DNA of 64,000 nucleotides from Streptomyces toyocaensis. GTDB lineage: Bacteria > Actinomycetota > Actinomycetes > Streptomycetales > Streptomycetaceae. The notes beneath the pieces were generated by a model. That model did no database searches and had not been told where the DNA came from. It saw nothing but the letters and a program-made list of their open reading frames with translations. How positions within the stretch are numbered: the stretch's first letter is position 1; each line of letters starts with the position of its first letter. Where the stretch lies: positions 806,001 to 870,000 of the forward strand of contig NZ_JFCB01000001.1 in the NCBI RefSeq assembly GCF_000725125.1, read 5' to 3'. Both the position numbers and the translations under genes were made by a program. Shown one piece after another: positions 28,630-37,749 of the stretch.

Positions 28630-30165
28630 GTGCATCGCTACGACAACCCGGTGATCAGCGGGTTCCACCCCGATCCGAGCGTGTGCCGGGTCGGTGACGA
28701 CTACTACCTGGTGTGCTCCAGCTTCGAGTACTTTCCCGGGCTGCCGCTCTTCCACAGCAAGGACCTCGTGCACTGGGAGCAGATCGGCAACGTGCTCGAC
28801 CGGCCCGGACAACTGCCGCTGCCCCTCCCTGGCGCGAAGGCGTCCGGAGGCCTCTACGCCCCCACCATCCGCCACCACGACGGCCGCTACTGGGTCATCA
28901 CCACCAATGTCGACGGTGGCGGCACCTTCGTCGTCTCGGCGGAGCTGCCCGAGGGGCCGTGGAGCGACCCGGTGTGGATCGACCTCTCCGGGATCGACCC
29001 CGACCTGGCGTGGGAGGAGGACGGCACCTGCTGGTGCGCCTTCTCCGGTCCCGAAGGGGGCATCAACATGGCCCGCATCGACCCGGCCGAGGGCGAGGTG
29101 CTGGAGGGTCCTTTCGGTACCTGGTCGGGCAGCGGTCTCAAGTACCCCGAGGCGCCGCACCTCTACCGCATCGGCGACTGGTGGTACCTGCTGATCGCGG
29201 AAGGCGGTACGGAACGCGGCCACAGCGTGTCCATCGCCCGCAGCCGCTCGCCGCGCGGCCCCTGGGCGGGCGCACCCGCCAACCCCCTGCTGTCCCACAG
29301 CGGTACCGCCCGCTCCATCCAGAACACCGGTCACGCCGACCTGGTGCAGGCTCCCGACGGCAGCTGGTGGATGGTGCTGCTCGGTGTCCGCCCCCGCGGC
29401 TTCACGCCCGACGTGCACGTGCTCGGCCGCGAGACGTTCCTCACCCCCGTGGAGTGGGGCGAGGACGGCTGGCCCGTCGTCGCGCCGGTTCCCGAGAGTC
29501 ACGCGGCCCCGGGCGGTGCCCGGCATCTCCTCCCGGCCCCGCCCGCCCGCGACGACTTCGAAGGCTCCGCTCTCGCGCCGCACTGGATCTCGCCGTTCGC
29601 CCGCCCGGAGGGTTCCTGGTCGCTCACCGAGCACCCCGGCCGGCTGGTCCTCAACGCCACCGGCCCCACCCTGGACAGCCCCGGGTACACCTTCGTCGGC
29701 CGCCGCCAGCAGCATCACGACTGCCGCGTCACCGCCGTGATCGACCCGGGTACGGGACGCGGCGGTCTCTGTGTGCGCCTGGACGAGGCCCACCATTACG
29801 AGGTGGAGGCCGGGGACGGGGAGGTCGGTGTCGTCGCCCGGATCGGACCGCTGCGCCAGACCGTGGCCCGTCGGCCGGTTCCGGCCGGGCCGCTGACCCT
29901 CACCGTGACGATCCGGACGTCGGGGCTCGTGCCCGCGTCGCCCGCACTCACCGACGGCGGGACCACGGGCCCCGACACCATCGCCTTCTGGCTCGGTGAT
30001 CCCGTCGCTCCTCAGGCCCGGCCGCTCGCCGAACTGGACGGGCGCTACCTGTCCACCGAGGTCGCCTGCGGCTTCACCGGCCGCGTGATCGGCATGTACG
30101 CCACCGAGGGCGCGGTCGCTTTCGACTGGTTCGAGTACACCCCGGCCCGGGCGTCGTCCGTGTGA
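28630..30165 (+). CDS. GH43 beta-xylosidase/arabinofuranosidase
   Basis: A 511-aa glycosidase with no signal peptide, so probably cytoplasmic. Start GTG 28630, with a GAGAGGAAG region upstream. The N-terminal five-bladed GH43 propeller (about 1-310) shows the base Asp in NPVISGFHPDPSV (residues 5-17), a modulating Asp in GIDPDLAW, and the acid Glu in KYPEAPHLY. The C-terminal beta-sandwich (about 330-505) is the usual DUF1349-like xylosidase module, with DDFEGSALAPHW and RRQQHHDC. It should hydrolyse imported xylo-oligosaccharides. No transporter is adjacent. Just upstream, GGCGTCAC is repeated in tandem three times (about 28573-28596). Confidence 0.92.
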   Translation: MHRYDNPVISGFHPDPSVCRVGDDYYLVCSSFEYFPGLPLFHSKDLVHWEQIGNVLDRPGQLPLPLPGAKASGGLYAPTIRHHDGRYWVITTNVDGGGTFVVSAELPEGPWSDPVWIDLSGIDPDLAWEEDGTCWCAFSGPEGGINMARIDPAEGEVLEGPFGTWSGSGLKYPEAPHLYRIGDWWYLLIAEGGTERGHSVSIARSRSPRGPWAGAPANPLLSHSGTARSIQNTGHADLVQAPDGSWWMVLLGVRPRGFTPDVHVLGRETFLTPVEWGEDGWPVVAPVPESHAAPGGARHLLPAPPARDDFEGSALAPHWISPFARPEGSWSLTEHPGRLVLNATGPTLDSPGYTFVGRRQQHHDCRVTAVIDPGTGRGGLCVRLDEAHHYEVEAGDGEVGVVARIGPLRQTVARRPVPAGPLTLTVTIRTSGLVPASPALTDGGTTGPDTIAFWLGDPVAPQARPLAELDGRYLSTEVACGFTGRVIGMYATEGAVAFDWFEYTPARASSV

Positions 30166-30177
30166 CGCTCGGTGCGC

Positions 30178-30430
30178 GCGCGGAAGGCGCTCAGCCGGTC
30201 CGACCCGGCCCGGCTCCCGGGCACACCCGCGGTGACCCCGGCGACGGCATCCGGCCCCGGCAACACCGCTGCCCAGACCGAGGGGAAGGCTGCCCGGCCG
30301 GAGGCCGAGGTCCGGCTCGGCACTCGCACCGTGAACGTCTCGTTCCCGCACAGCGAGCGGGGAGGAGACGGACGTCAGGACGCTCTCGGTCCTCGGCCGG
30401 CCCGCCGTCCTGTTCCCGGATCACGCCAGG
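30178..30430 (+). pseudogene. Remnant of a second DUF6215 gene
   Basis: By eye, this stretch aligns base for base with the interior of the DUF6215 gene (about 17467-17752). Examples are KALSRSD versus KALNRSD, RPEAEVRLGTRTVNVS versus QPEAEVRFDTYTVNVS, and the shared TCAGGACGCTCTCGG block. About 40 nt are missing after TVNVS, which shifts the frame, and both ends are gone. The whole gap 30166-30699 holds no other supportable gene. The remnant is in the same orientation as the intact copy 13 kb away. Confidence 0.75.
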
Positions 30431-30699
30431 GGTGGTCCGACGGCTCTCCAGCCCGTCCGGTCCTTCGGCAGGGCTGGGCGGGATCCGGACGATGCAGCAG
30501 GCCGGCGACGTGTTCCCGTTCAGGTCGGCATGTGGCCGGTATCGGGCGCGGGAGCGTCCGGCGCGCCGGCCCGGTGACTGCCGCCGCGGCCGTGGCGGGA
30601 CGAAAGGTGCACGTGTGAGCCCGGGCCGGGGCCGAGGGCGCCTGCGCGGGCGGCCGAAAGCCGTCCCGCCGTGGTCCGAGCGGCCCTAGCGTCGGTGCC

Positions 30700-31266
30700 G
30701 TGACCACTGTTGAGAACACCGCCTACCGGTACCGCACCGCAGCCCCCGGGGACGCAGAGGCCATCGACGCCCTGGACGGCTCCTTCACCACCGGCACGGT
30801 CTTCCGGGTGACCGTCGCCGACGACGGGTTCGCCCTGCGGGAGATCGCCGTGGACCCGCCCCTGACCAAGGTCTTCCCCGAGGACGAGCACGACGGCGAC
30901 GACGCGGTCGAGGAAGACGACGCGGACTCCCGTACCTTCGTCGCCCACGGGTCCTCCGGCGACCTGGTGGGGTTCCTCGCCGTCTCGTACTCCGGGTGGA
31001 ACCGCCGGCTGACGGTCGAGGACATCGAGATCGCGCCGGAGCACCGGGGACGGGGGGTCGGCCGGACGCTGATGCGGCTCGCGGCCGAGTTCGCCCGTGA
31101 GCGGGGCGCCGGCCACCTCTGGCTCGAGGTCACCAACGTCAACGCGCCCGCGATCCACGCGTACCGGCGCATGGGCTTCACCTTCTGCGGGCTGGACACC
31201 GCCCTGTACCAGGGAACACCCTCCGAGGGCGAGCAAGCGCTCTACATGAGCATGCCCTGCCCCTGA
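30700..31266 (+). CDS. nat: Streptothricin/nourseothricin N-acetyltransferase
   Basis: A 188-aa cytoplasmic GNAT enzyme expected to acetylate the beta-lysine amine of streptothricin-class antibiotics and so give resistance. Start GTG 30700. The protein recalls the S. noursei Nat and S. lavendulae Sat proteins along its whole length: GDAEAIDALDGSFTTGTVFR near the start, VDPPLTKVFPEDE, an acidic Asp/Glu tract (about 65-80), the acetyl-CoA loop EHRGRGVGRTLM, WLEVTNVNAPAIHAYRRMG and the ending ALYMSMPCP. No streptothricin biosynthesis genes are nearby, so it is a self-standing resistance-type gene or an older housekeeping acetyltransferase. Confidence 0.93.
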   Translation: MTTVENTAYRYRTAAPGDAEAIDALDGSFTTGTVFRVTVADDGFALREIAVDPPLTKVFPEDEHDGDDAVEEDDADSRTFVAHGSSGDLVGFLAVSYSGWNRRLTVEDIEIAPEHRGRGVGRTLMRLAAEFARERGAGHLWLEVTNVNAPAIHAYRRMGFTFCGLDTALYQGTPSEGEQALYMSMPCP

Positions 31267-31404
31267 GCCGACAGCAGGCGGCACACGGACGGAAGGCCCC
31301 CGTCGCCCGGCGCGACCGCCCCCGGAAGGGTGCGCTGCACCGGCACCCCGGGCCGCGTAGTTCGGTTGTTCCTCATGGCGGGGCCTTCTCCGCGGGAGGG
31401 CGGG

Positions 31405-31677
31405 TCAGTGTGTGGTGAAAGGGCCTGAGGAGCGCAGGGTGGCCAGGCGGCGCTGGTACTCCTCCTCGTTGATCTCGCCGCGGGCGAACCGCTCGGCGAG
31501 CAGTTGCTCGGGCGAGGGGCCGGCCGGGCTGTGCGTGTGCTCGTGGGGGCGGCCCAGGGCCCGGAAGAGCAGGACGGCGGCAGTGATGATCAACGCCCAG
31601 AACAGGATCATGCCGGCCGACATCGCGAACCAGCCCCACCCGCTGACGTCGTGGTCGTACCAGAACATCATCGCCAT
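31405..31677 (-). CDS. Small membrane protein with SHOCT domain
   Basis: A 90-aa protein: one transmembrane span at about residues 15-40, a His-rich spacer (RPHEHTHS), and a C-terminal SHOCT motif (PEQLLAERFARGEINEEEYQRRL). SHOCT is a short helical module of unknown role, often at the end of membrane proteins. ATG 31677 was taken, with GGGGAC just upstream; GTG 31680 and ATG 31671 are alternatives. Genes of this kind often sit near metal P-type ATPases, as here (32492), but in this window they are separated by decayed sequence and are divergent. Confidence 0.8.
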   Translation of the reverse strand: MAMMFWYDHDVSGWGWFAMSAGMILFWALIITAAVLLFRALGRPHEHTHSPAGPSPEQLLAERFARGEINEEEYQRRLATLRSSGPFTTH

Positions 31678-31680
31678 CAC

Positions 31681-32491
31681 GTCCCCAGGTCACCCGGGCG
31701 GCGGGCGCAGGGCCCGCGCTGTCCGGCCTCGTTCTTGTGTTACTTCCAGGGTCCTCCCGTTCCGGCCTGAGGGCACAGGGCCCACCGGTCCCGAACGGCG
31801 GGATCGGCCGGCCCCTACCCGGTAGGGGTAGCCGCGAGCGAGGCTGAGGGAGTGAAACGCAGAGAGGCCGGTGGAGCTGGTCTTCGACCGGCAGGAAAGC
31901 GGGGAGTGCACCTCCCGGGTCGTCTTCCCGACCTGCGGGTCAGCGCCGGGCTTCCTTCCACCACGACTGCAGCCGGGTCGGCGAGCAGTTCGCCGGGCGG
32001 CGAGACCGCGGCAGCACGAGTTCTTCGGCGCAACAGCCTGCCCACCCTGATCCCGCTGGGCAGGCTGCTGGGGGCGCGCGCCGAGGCCGGCACCGGTGAG
32101 GCATCGCGTTCCCCGGAACCCCGAGGTCGCCGACCTGTTCTTCCGCCCCTCATGCGCTCACTCACGGCAGCCTGCGTTGCACGAGAGGTGGTACGGGCGC
32201 AGGCTGCTTGATGAGGAGGGGAGTCCTTCGACGACCCAGCACCCGCCTACCTCAGAGGTCGATCGTCCGGTCGTCGGCGCGCTCTTCGGGTTCGCGGTCA
32301 CGCTGCCAGCGGGGGCCACCGCGATTTCTCTCCCCGCGGCCGGATCGTGGCCGCCCGTCACGACGTGGTTGCCGACGCCGAGGTCGCCGAGGAGGCCAAG
32401 AACCTGCTGATCAAACTCGGCTGGCGCGAAGAGTGACTTGCTCTCGGCCTTGCCACCGGGCAGCGCTGCGGACACCGAAGGAGGAGTGGCC
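31681..32491. other. Decayed intergenic stretch before the P-type ATPase
   Basis: No intact gene can be supported in these 811 nt. A weak frame runs 31852-32211. A short frame ending with TGA at 32434-32436 has a natural-looking end ([19 protein letters not shown]), so a gene may have been truncated here. CCCCTACC-c-GGTAGGGG at 31812-31828 is a near-perfect 17-bp palindrome. Its TACC/GGTA core recalls copper-responsive CsoR sites, but it lies 660 nt from the ATPase gene and could also be a terminator for the leftward SHOCT gene's upstream neighbour. Confidence 0.4.
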
Positions 32492-35062
32492 GTGCAGCAT
32501 CACGCGGATCCCCACGATCACGAAACGTCCGGGCGCGAGGATCCTGGTAAGGAGCGGGCTACGGCGGTTCTGGATGTGCGAGGTCTGGCCTGGGTGTCTC
32601 AGCAGAACACCGTCACCGCTGCGCTCGGGCGACGGCCCGGCGTACTTCAGGTCGAGGTCAACCCGGTCGCGCAATCGGCGACGGTGGCCTTTGACCCGAG
32701 GCGTACGTCACTGGCCGAGTTGCGCCGCTGGGTGACCGAATGCGGCTATCACTGCGCGGGCCAGTCCGTGCCGTCCCATGTCTGTGATCCGCTGGCCGAA
32801 CCGGACCCTGCTGTGGAGGCCACTGAAGAACGTCATGCGACTTCTAGGGGCCAGGCCGCGCGGGTGGCGGCTCCAAGCGCCCCCGCGGAGCACGCCGACC
32901 ACGTCGGGCATGCGGCGGCCGAGGCTCCCGCCGCTGCCGAGGAGATGCCGACACCGCACGAGCTGATGGGGCACGGCGGCCACGGGGCCATGTCGATGGC
33001 GTCGATGGTGGCCGACATGCGCAACCGCTTCCTCGTAGCGCTGCTGTTCTCGATCCCCATCGTCATCTGGTCGCCGATCGGCGAGGACGTCTTCGGCCTG
33101 GTCGCTCCTGTGCCCTTCGGGCTGCGTCAGGACGTCTGGGCGCTGTTGCTGAGCCTGCCGGTGATCTTCTACTCGTGCTCGATCTTCTTCGTCGGCGCGG
33201 TTCGAGCCTTGCGTGCCCGCACCCTGGACATGATGGTGCTGGTCGCGGTAGCCGTCGGCTCCGGCTGGCTGTACTCGCTGATCATCACGCTCACCGGGGG
33301 CGGCGACGTCTTCTACGAGGCGGCCACCGTGCTGGCCTCGTTCGTGCTGCTCGGCCACTGGTTCGAGATGCGGGCCCGGGGCGGCGCCAACGACGCCATC
33401 CGCACCCTGCTCGACCTGGCCCCGCCCAAGGCACTCGTCGTGCGGGGCGGTGAGCCGGTGGAGGTGCCCACCGCCGAGGTCGTGGCCGGTGATCTGCTGC
33501 TGGTCCGGCCCGGAGCCAAGATCGCCGTCGACGGAACCGTCGAGGAGGGGGAGAGCGAGGTCGACGAGTCGATGGTCACCGGGGAGAGCCTGCCCGTGCA
33601 CAAAGCCCCCGGCTCGCAGGTCGTCGGTGCGACCATCAACGCCAACGGAACGCTCCGCGTGCGCGCCACCAAAGTCGGCTCCGACACCGCCCTGGCACAG
33701 ATCGTCAAACTCGTCCAGGAAGCCCAGAACTCCAAAGCCCCTGGCCAACGGCTCGCCGACCGGGCCGCGTTCTGGCTGGTCTTCGTCGCCCTGATCGGCG
33801 GCGCCGCGACGCTGGCCGTCTGGTTGCTGGCCACCGACCGCTCGCTGGGCACCGCGATGCTGTTTGCCATCACCGTCGTCGTCATCACCTGCCCGGACGC
33901 CCTGGGTCTGGCCACCCCTACGGCCATCATGGTCGGCACAGGACTGGGAGCCCGGCGCGGGGTGCTGTTCAAGAACGCCGTCGCCCTGGAGGCATCGGCC
34001 GGGATCCAGACCGTGGTCATGGACAAGACCGGCACCCTGACCAAGGGCGAACCGGAAGTGACCGACCTGATCACCACCCCGGGAACGGACGAGGACCACC
34101 TGCTGCGGCTGGTCGCGGCGGTGGAGCGTGAGTCCGAGCACCCTCTGGCCGAAGCCGTCGTACGGTACGCCGAGAGCCGGGCCGTGACGGCGGTGAGCGC
34201 GCGGCACTTCGAGAACGTCCCCGGCCACGGTGCGACCGCGGTCGTCGACGGCCACCGGGTCGCGGTCGGCAACCGCGGACTGGCGGTGCGCGAAGGAGTC
34301 GACCTCGGCCAACTGGCCGTCCGACGCGAGGCGCTGGCCGCCACCGGCCGTACCGTCGTCGTCGCCGCCGTCGACGGACGGGCGGCGGGCCTGATCGGCA
34401 TCGCCGACGCGGCCCGGGAGACCTCGGCCGGCGCCGTGTCCGAACTGCACGCGCTCGGCGTCGAAGTGGTCATGCTCACCGGCGACAACCGGGCCACCGC
34501 CGAGCGGATCGCGGACCGTCTGGGCATCGACACCGTCATCGCCGAGGTCCTGCCGGGGGACAAGGCGGCCGAGGTGGCCGAACTGCAACGCGGCGGCCGC
34601 AAGGTCGCCATGGTCGGCGACGGCGTCAACGACGCACCCGCCCTCGCCCAGGCCGACCTGGGCATCGCCATCGGCGCCGGCACCGACGTGGCCATCGAGA
34701 CCGCGGACCTCGTCCTGATGCGCTCCGACCCCCTCGACGTGCCGACCGCGCTGCGCATCGGCCGCGGCACCCTGCGCAAGATGCGGCAGAACCTCGGCTG
34801 GGCCATCGGCTACAACGCCATCGCGCTGCCCATCGCCGCGGGTGTCTTCGAACCCGCCCTCGGCCTGGTGCTGCGGCCGGAGATCGCCGCGCTGTCCATG
34901 TCCGGGTCCAGCATCATCGTCGCCGTCAACGCCCTCGCGCTCAAACGCCTCCACCTCCCCACCGCGGCGCAGTCGCCCGTCGTCGGCCGGCCCCCCGGCG
35001 CGCCGGCTGTTCCCGCCACCGGGGAGAGCGCCGGCTCCGACATCGGGCGCCGTGCAGCGTGA
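32492..35062 (+). CDS. P1B-type heavy-metal ATPase with CPD motif
   Basis: An 856-aa membrane cation pump. GTG 32492 has AAGGAGGA six bases upstream. An HMA-like N-terminal fold (about 20-90) lacks the CxxC metal site. A His/Met-rich stretch follows ([17 protein letters not shown]). The actuator loop carries TGES. The membrane metal motif is [10 protein letters not shown] (Cys467-Asp469), where copper pumps have CPC or CPH. Phosphorylated Asp511 is in DKTGTLTKG, and the hinge is [20 protein letters not shown]. Family placement near CopA/CopB is clear; the metal is not, given CPD and the missing CxxC. It lies in a patchy accessory segment beside a broken integrase. Confidence 0.93.
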   Translation: MQHHADPHDHETSGREDPGKERATAVLDVRGLAWVSQQNTVTAALGRRPGVLQVEVNPVAQSATVAFDPRRTSLAELRRWVTECGYHCAGQSVPSHVCDPLAEPDPAVEATEERHATSRGQAARVAAPSAPAEHADHVGHAAAEAPAAAEEMPTPHELMGHGGHGAMSMASMVADMRNRFLVALLFSIPIVIWSPIGEDVFGLVAPVPFGLRQDVWALLLSLPVIFYSCSIFFVGAVRALRARTLDMMVLVAVAVGSGWLYSLIITLTGGGDVFYEAATVLASFVLLGHWFEMRARGGANDAIRTLLDLAPPKALVVRGGEPVEVPTAEVVAGDLLLVRPGAKIAVDGTVEEGESEVDESMVTGESLPVHKAPGSQVVGATINANGTLRVRATKVGSDTALAQIVKLVQEAQNSKAPGQRLADRAAFWLVFVALIGGAATLAVWLLATDRSLGTAMLFAITVVVITCPDALGLATPTAIMVGTGLGARRGVLFKNAVALEASAGIQTVVMDKTGTLTKGEPEVTDLITTPGTDEDHLLRLVAAVERESEHPLAEAVVRYAESRAVTAVSARHFENVPGHGATAVVDGHRVAVGNRGLAVREGVDLGQLAVRREALAATGRTVVVAAVDGRAAGLIGIADAARETSAGAVSELHALGVEVVMLTGDNRATAERIADRLGIDTVIAEVLPGDKAAEVAELQRGGRKVAMVGDGVNDAPALAQADLGIAIGAGTDVAIETADLVLMRSDPLDVPTALRIGRGTLRKMRQNLGWAIGYNAIALPIAAGVFEPALGLVLRPEIAALSMSGSSIIVAVNALALKRLHLPTAAQSPVVGRPPGAPAVPATGESAGSDIGRRAA

Positions 35063-35167
35063 CCTCCCGGGCCACGGGCAGGGCGTGGACGACCTGCCCG
35101 TCGTACCGAACGGCGCACGAGAGCCCTGAGACGAACAGCAGTCAGAGGAGACGGCCGGGGTGGCGTC

Positions 35168-35622
35168 GTGACCCAGCCGTGCGAGTGCGGCGTACTCTGG
35201 CCGCTGAATTTCAAGGAGTGCGGTTGTCCAGGCCGACCCGTTGCCCGCACCCGTACACGATTCGGTTCCGGGACGCTCTCGGCAAGCAACGTGAAGAAGC
35301 CGGCTACGACACGCAGGACGATGCGATCGAGCGTCTCACGCAAATTTCCGCGGAGAAAAAGAGGACGGCGCTGTCCGTTGCCGAGGCTCGCCGGGAAGTC
35401 GGTCAGCAGACGGTCGCGGAGTACGCGAAGCAGTGGCGGCCGCGGCAGCGGAGGATGACGGAGTACTCCACGGGCTGGCACGTCGACAGCTCCATCAACG
35501 TGCACATCGTCCCCCGTCTCGGATCAAGGAAGCTGAACTCTGTCACGCCGATCGTGGTCGAGCGTTTCCTGGACGAGTTGGAGGCCGAGGGGGTGGGCCG
35601 CGGGAGCCAGGTGAACTACTGA
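35168..35622 (+). pseudogene. Broken tyrosine-recombinase (phage-type integrase) gene
   Basis: The N-terminal third of a Streptomyces phage or plasmid integrase remains. FKECGCPG appears in one frame (about 35208-35231) and, after a frameshift, RPTRCPHPYTIRFRDALGKQ continues in the next, then a SAM-like arm (TVAEYAKQWRPRQRRM and LGSRKLNSVTPIVVERFLDE). A stop at 35620-35622 cuts it before the catalytic Arg-His-Arg-Tyr domain, so it cannot be active. Local base composition is less GC-biased at third positions than neighbouring genes. It marks this region as a former insertion. No tRNA or att repeat was found beside it. Confidence 0.85.
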
Positions 35623-35762
35623 TCCTCGAACCCGCCGACCTCGGCGGCGCCCGAGAGTACCGGGCCACCAATCGATCGAAGTCACACGCGGTGTGACGCC
35701 GATCGACCCCAGAGGTGGGCGCACGTCGCTGCACCCGGTTCGCAGGGCCGGCCATCGCGCCC

Positions 35763-35793
35763 TTGACGATAGGCAGGTGAATGCCTGCATAAT
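35763..35793 (+). promoter_or_regulatory. Promoter and dyad of the ArsR-SRPBCC gene
   Basis: TTGACG (35763-35768) and CATAAT (35788-35793) spaced by 19 nt form a promoter. Between them AGGCA-ggtgaa-TGCCT (35771-35786) is a dyad suited to an ArsR-type dimer. The -10 ends 7 nt before GTG 35801, predicting a leaderless mRNA and autorepression. Confidence 0.65.
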
Positions 35794-35800
35794 GTCGAGT

Positions 35801-36610
35801 GTGAGCCTCGAAGCAACAGCGATCGACTCGGTGTTCAAGGCGCTGGCCGATCCCACTCGGCGACTCCTGCTCGACCGGCTGCGCGAGCACAACGGACAGA
35901 CGCTGCGCGAACTGTGCGAGCGCCTTGACATGGCGCGCCAGTCGGCGACGCAGCACCTGGACGTCCTCGTGCGGGCCAACCTCGTCACCGTCGTACGGCG
36001 CGGCCGGGAGCGGCTGCACTACCTGAACCCGGCCCCGATCCACGAGATCGAGGAGCGCTGGATCTCCGGCTTCGACAAGCCCCGCCTGCAAGCGATCAGC
36101 GCCATCAAGCACCAGGCAGAGGAGTACGCCATGACCGATGCACCCGCACCGGTGCCGGACTACGTATACGTCACCTACATCCGCGCCAGTGCGAAGCAGG
36201 TGTGGCAAGCCCTGACCGACGCCGACCTGACGGCGCGCTACTGGGGTCACGCGAACGTCTCCGACTGGCAGCCTGGATCGGCCTGGGAGCACCGGCGAGC
36301 CGACGGCTCGGGCAAGGTCGACGTGGTGGGCCGCGTCTTGGAGGCCGAGCCCCCGACCCGGCTGGTCATCACCTTCGATGACGCCCTCGATGCCCGATCG
36401 CCGAGGGATCCGTCGGTCGTCACCTTCCTCGTTGAGCCGCATCAGGACATCGTCCGCCTCACCGTGACCCACGAGAGGCTCCCCAACCAGGAGATGCTGG
36501 GCGGCATCTCGGTTGGCTGGCCGGCCGTGCTGGCCAACCTCAAGTCGATGCTGGAGACCGGCGAGGTCCTGCCGCAGGCGCCCTGGGAGATGTCCCGCGC
36601 CCACACCTGA
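35801..36610 (+). CDS. ArsR-family HTH fused to SRPBCC (AHSA1) domain
   Basis: A 269-aa soluble protein. The N-terminal winged helix (about 1-95) shows FKALADPTRRLLLDRLRE, LDMARQSATQHLDVL and LVTVVRRGRERLHYLNP. The C-terminal half (about 118-265) is an SRPBCC hydrophobic-ligand fold: VYVTYIRASAKQVWQALTD and the final GWPAVLANLKSMLETG. No metal-binding Cys pair is seen in the HTH, so ligand sensing through the SRPBCC pocket is more likely than metal sensing. GTG 35801 was chosen because the promoter leaves no room for a leader; ATG 35792 is the alternative. The next gene lies 58 nt downstream and may be its partner. Confidence 0.88.
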   Translation: MSLEATAIDSVFKALADPTRRLLLDRLREHNGQTLRELCERLDMARQSATQHLDVLVRANLVTVVRRGRERLHYLNPAPIHEIEERWISGFDKPRLQAISAIKHQAEEYAMTDAPAPVPDYVYVTYIRASAKQVWQALTDADLTARYWGHANVSDWQPGSAWEHRRADGSGKVDVVGRVLEAEPPTRLVITFDDALDARSPRDPSVVTFLVEPHQDIVRLTVTHERLPNQEMLGGISVGWPAVLANLKSMLETGEVLPQAPWEMSRAHT

Positions 36611-36668
36611 GCCACGCCTCTCAGCTCCTGGTTCACTTCGCATACGCCCGCACAGACAGGTGCAACAC

Positions 36669-37184
36669 ATGCTGGACACCGGCCCACTCCAGGACGCCTA
36701 CCGAGCACTGCTCGACGCCGCCGCCACCGTGGCCGGCGCCGACAACCCCAGCCCCGCCCCACCGGACGGCGAGTGGAACGCCGACCAGATCCTCGCGCAC
36801 GTCTCTCTCGTCGGCGCCGCCACCATCGCCGTCGTCGCAGATATCGCAGCGGGGGCCAACACGACGTATGACAACCGGATCGCCCTCGACGCCTGGACCA
36901 TCCGGCAGACCATCGCTCATGCCGGCGGCAACGCCGGGCTCCGGGACCGCATCAGCGGCCAGGCAGCCGCTCTGTGCGCACTCGCCGGAGGCGCGGCGCT
37001 CAGCGACGCCGAGCTCGACACCTTGGTGCCCGCCCGGCTCCTGTCCAACGACACCCCCCTGGTCGATCAGCCCATGCCGCTGCGCGACATCGTCACCGGA
37101 CTGGCGGAGGCAGAACTGCCCGGTCACACGAAACAGCTCCTCGCCCTCCTCCTCGAGCGGGCCATGACCGAGGCCACGCGGTGA
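36669..37184 (+). CDS. DinB/maleylpyruvate-isomerase-fold hypothetical protein
   Basis: A 171-aa, largely helical protein. ATG 36669 follows ACAGGTGCAAC, a weak ribosome-binding site. The segment PPDGEWNADQILAHVSLVGAA (about 31-51) is the pattern by which DinB-like and mycothiol-dependent isomerase folds begin, with a His that could bind metal. The end PLRDIVTGLAEAELPGHTKQLLALL (about 139-163) closes the bundle with another His. Activity unknown. It is co-directional with the ArsR-SRPBCC gene, 58 nt apart, and probably co-regulated. Its 3' end abuts a truncated ATPase gene on the other strand, a recombination scar. Confidence 0.65.
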   Translation: MLDTGPLQDAYRALLDAAATVAGADNPSPAPPDGEWNADQILAHVSLVGAATIAVVADIAAGANTTYDNRIALDAWTIRQTIAHAGGNAGLRDRISGQAAALCALAGGAALSDAELDTLVPARLLSNDTPLVDQPMPLRDIVTGLAEAELPGHTKQLLALLLERAMTEATR

Positions 37185-37478
37185 CCACGGCACATGCAGC
37201 GGATCTGCCTCGGCGGACGGCTGCACGATCTCGACGGTCGTGTCGCGGAGCCGGTAGCGCACCTCGTATCCGAAGTCCGTACGGCCCGAATGGCCTAAGG
37301 TGCAGCGGTAGAGAGCCCCGAAGAGCTCCGCGAGCGCATGCAGGATCCGGGACTTCCCGCCTCTGTCGGGACCGATCAGTACGGCAATGGTCTGCCCCTT
37401 GTCGACGGCGCTCTCCAGGTCGAGGGTGAAGTCCCGCAGGCCGCGGTAGTCGGGCAGCCTCAGCTGCAGCAGCTGCAT
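37185..37478 (-). pseudogene. 5' fragment of an AAA/RecF-like ATPase gene
   Basis: From ATG 37478 leftward about 98 codons read as the start of an ATP-binding protein of the RecF/SMC-like AAA type: LRLPDYRGLRDFTLDLE, then Walker A IGPDRGGKSRILHALAEL, then SGRTDFGYEVRYRLRD. Coding character stops near 37185, exactly where the opposite-strand 36669 gene ends. Walker B and the rest are missing, so the gene is truncated by the junction. It follows 11 nt after the stop of the 37489 gene, which suggests an original operon. Confidence 0.65.
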
Positions 37479-37488
37479 CGGATCCCCC

Positions 37489-37749
37489 TCAGCCGGACCG
37501 GAACGTACGAGCATCGCGCGGTGGCGTGAGCTCCTCCGCAAGCCTGGCGAACCGTCGCCAGGTGTCCTCCAGCCGCCCGGAGATCTGCTGGGCGATCACA
37601 TGCGGCTCTGGAGCGTCTCCCGGCTCCGCCTCGCCCAGGTCGGCGCCGAGGTCGAGGTTGACGTCGGGCCTGGCGAGGAGCGCATCGACGGAGTGGGGCT
37701 TGAAGACCCGCGACACGACCCGGGACAGGTCCAGAACCACGCCCAGCAC
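37489..37749 (-). CDS. Hypothetical protein upstream of truncated ATPase
   Basis: An 86-aa frame from GTG 37749: VVLDLSRVVSRVFKPHSVDA, an acidic central part (NLDLGADLGEAEPGDAPEP), and a helical end WRRFARLAEELTPP. I do not recognise it. It is co-directional with and 11 nt upstream of the truncated ATPase, so it may be the companion subunit of a small ATPase pair. The reading frame stays open upstream to 37911 but loses coding character there, and the ribosome-binding site is poor, so the 5' end may be lost too. The rest of 37750-38180 has no gene I can support. Confidence 0.35.
   Translation of the reverse strand: MLGVVLDLSRVVSRVFKPHSVDALLARPDVNLDLGADLGEAEPGDAPEPHVIAQQISGRLEDTWRRFARLAEELTPPRDARTFRSG

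Noticed and set aside
31852..32211. 119-codon plus-strand frame
   Set aside because: Arg/Pro/Ala-rich, no ribosome-binding site and no recognisable domain; treated as non-coding or decayed.
36633..37541. 302-codon minus-strand frame joining the ATPase start to further sequence
   Set aside because: Only the first ~100 codons after 37478 look like an ATPase; the rest is antisense to the 36669 gene, so it is a chimera, reported as a truncated pseudogene.
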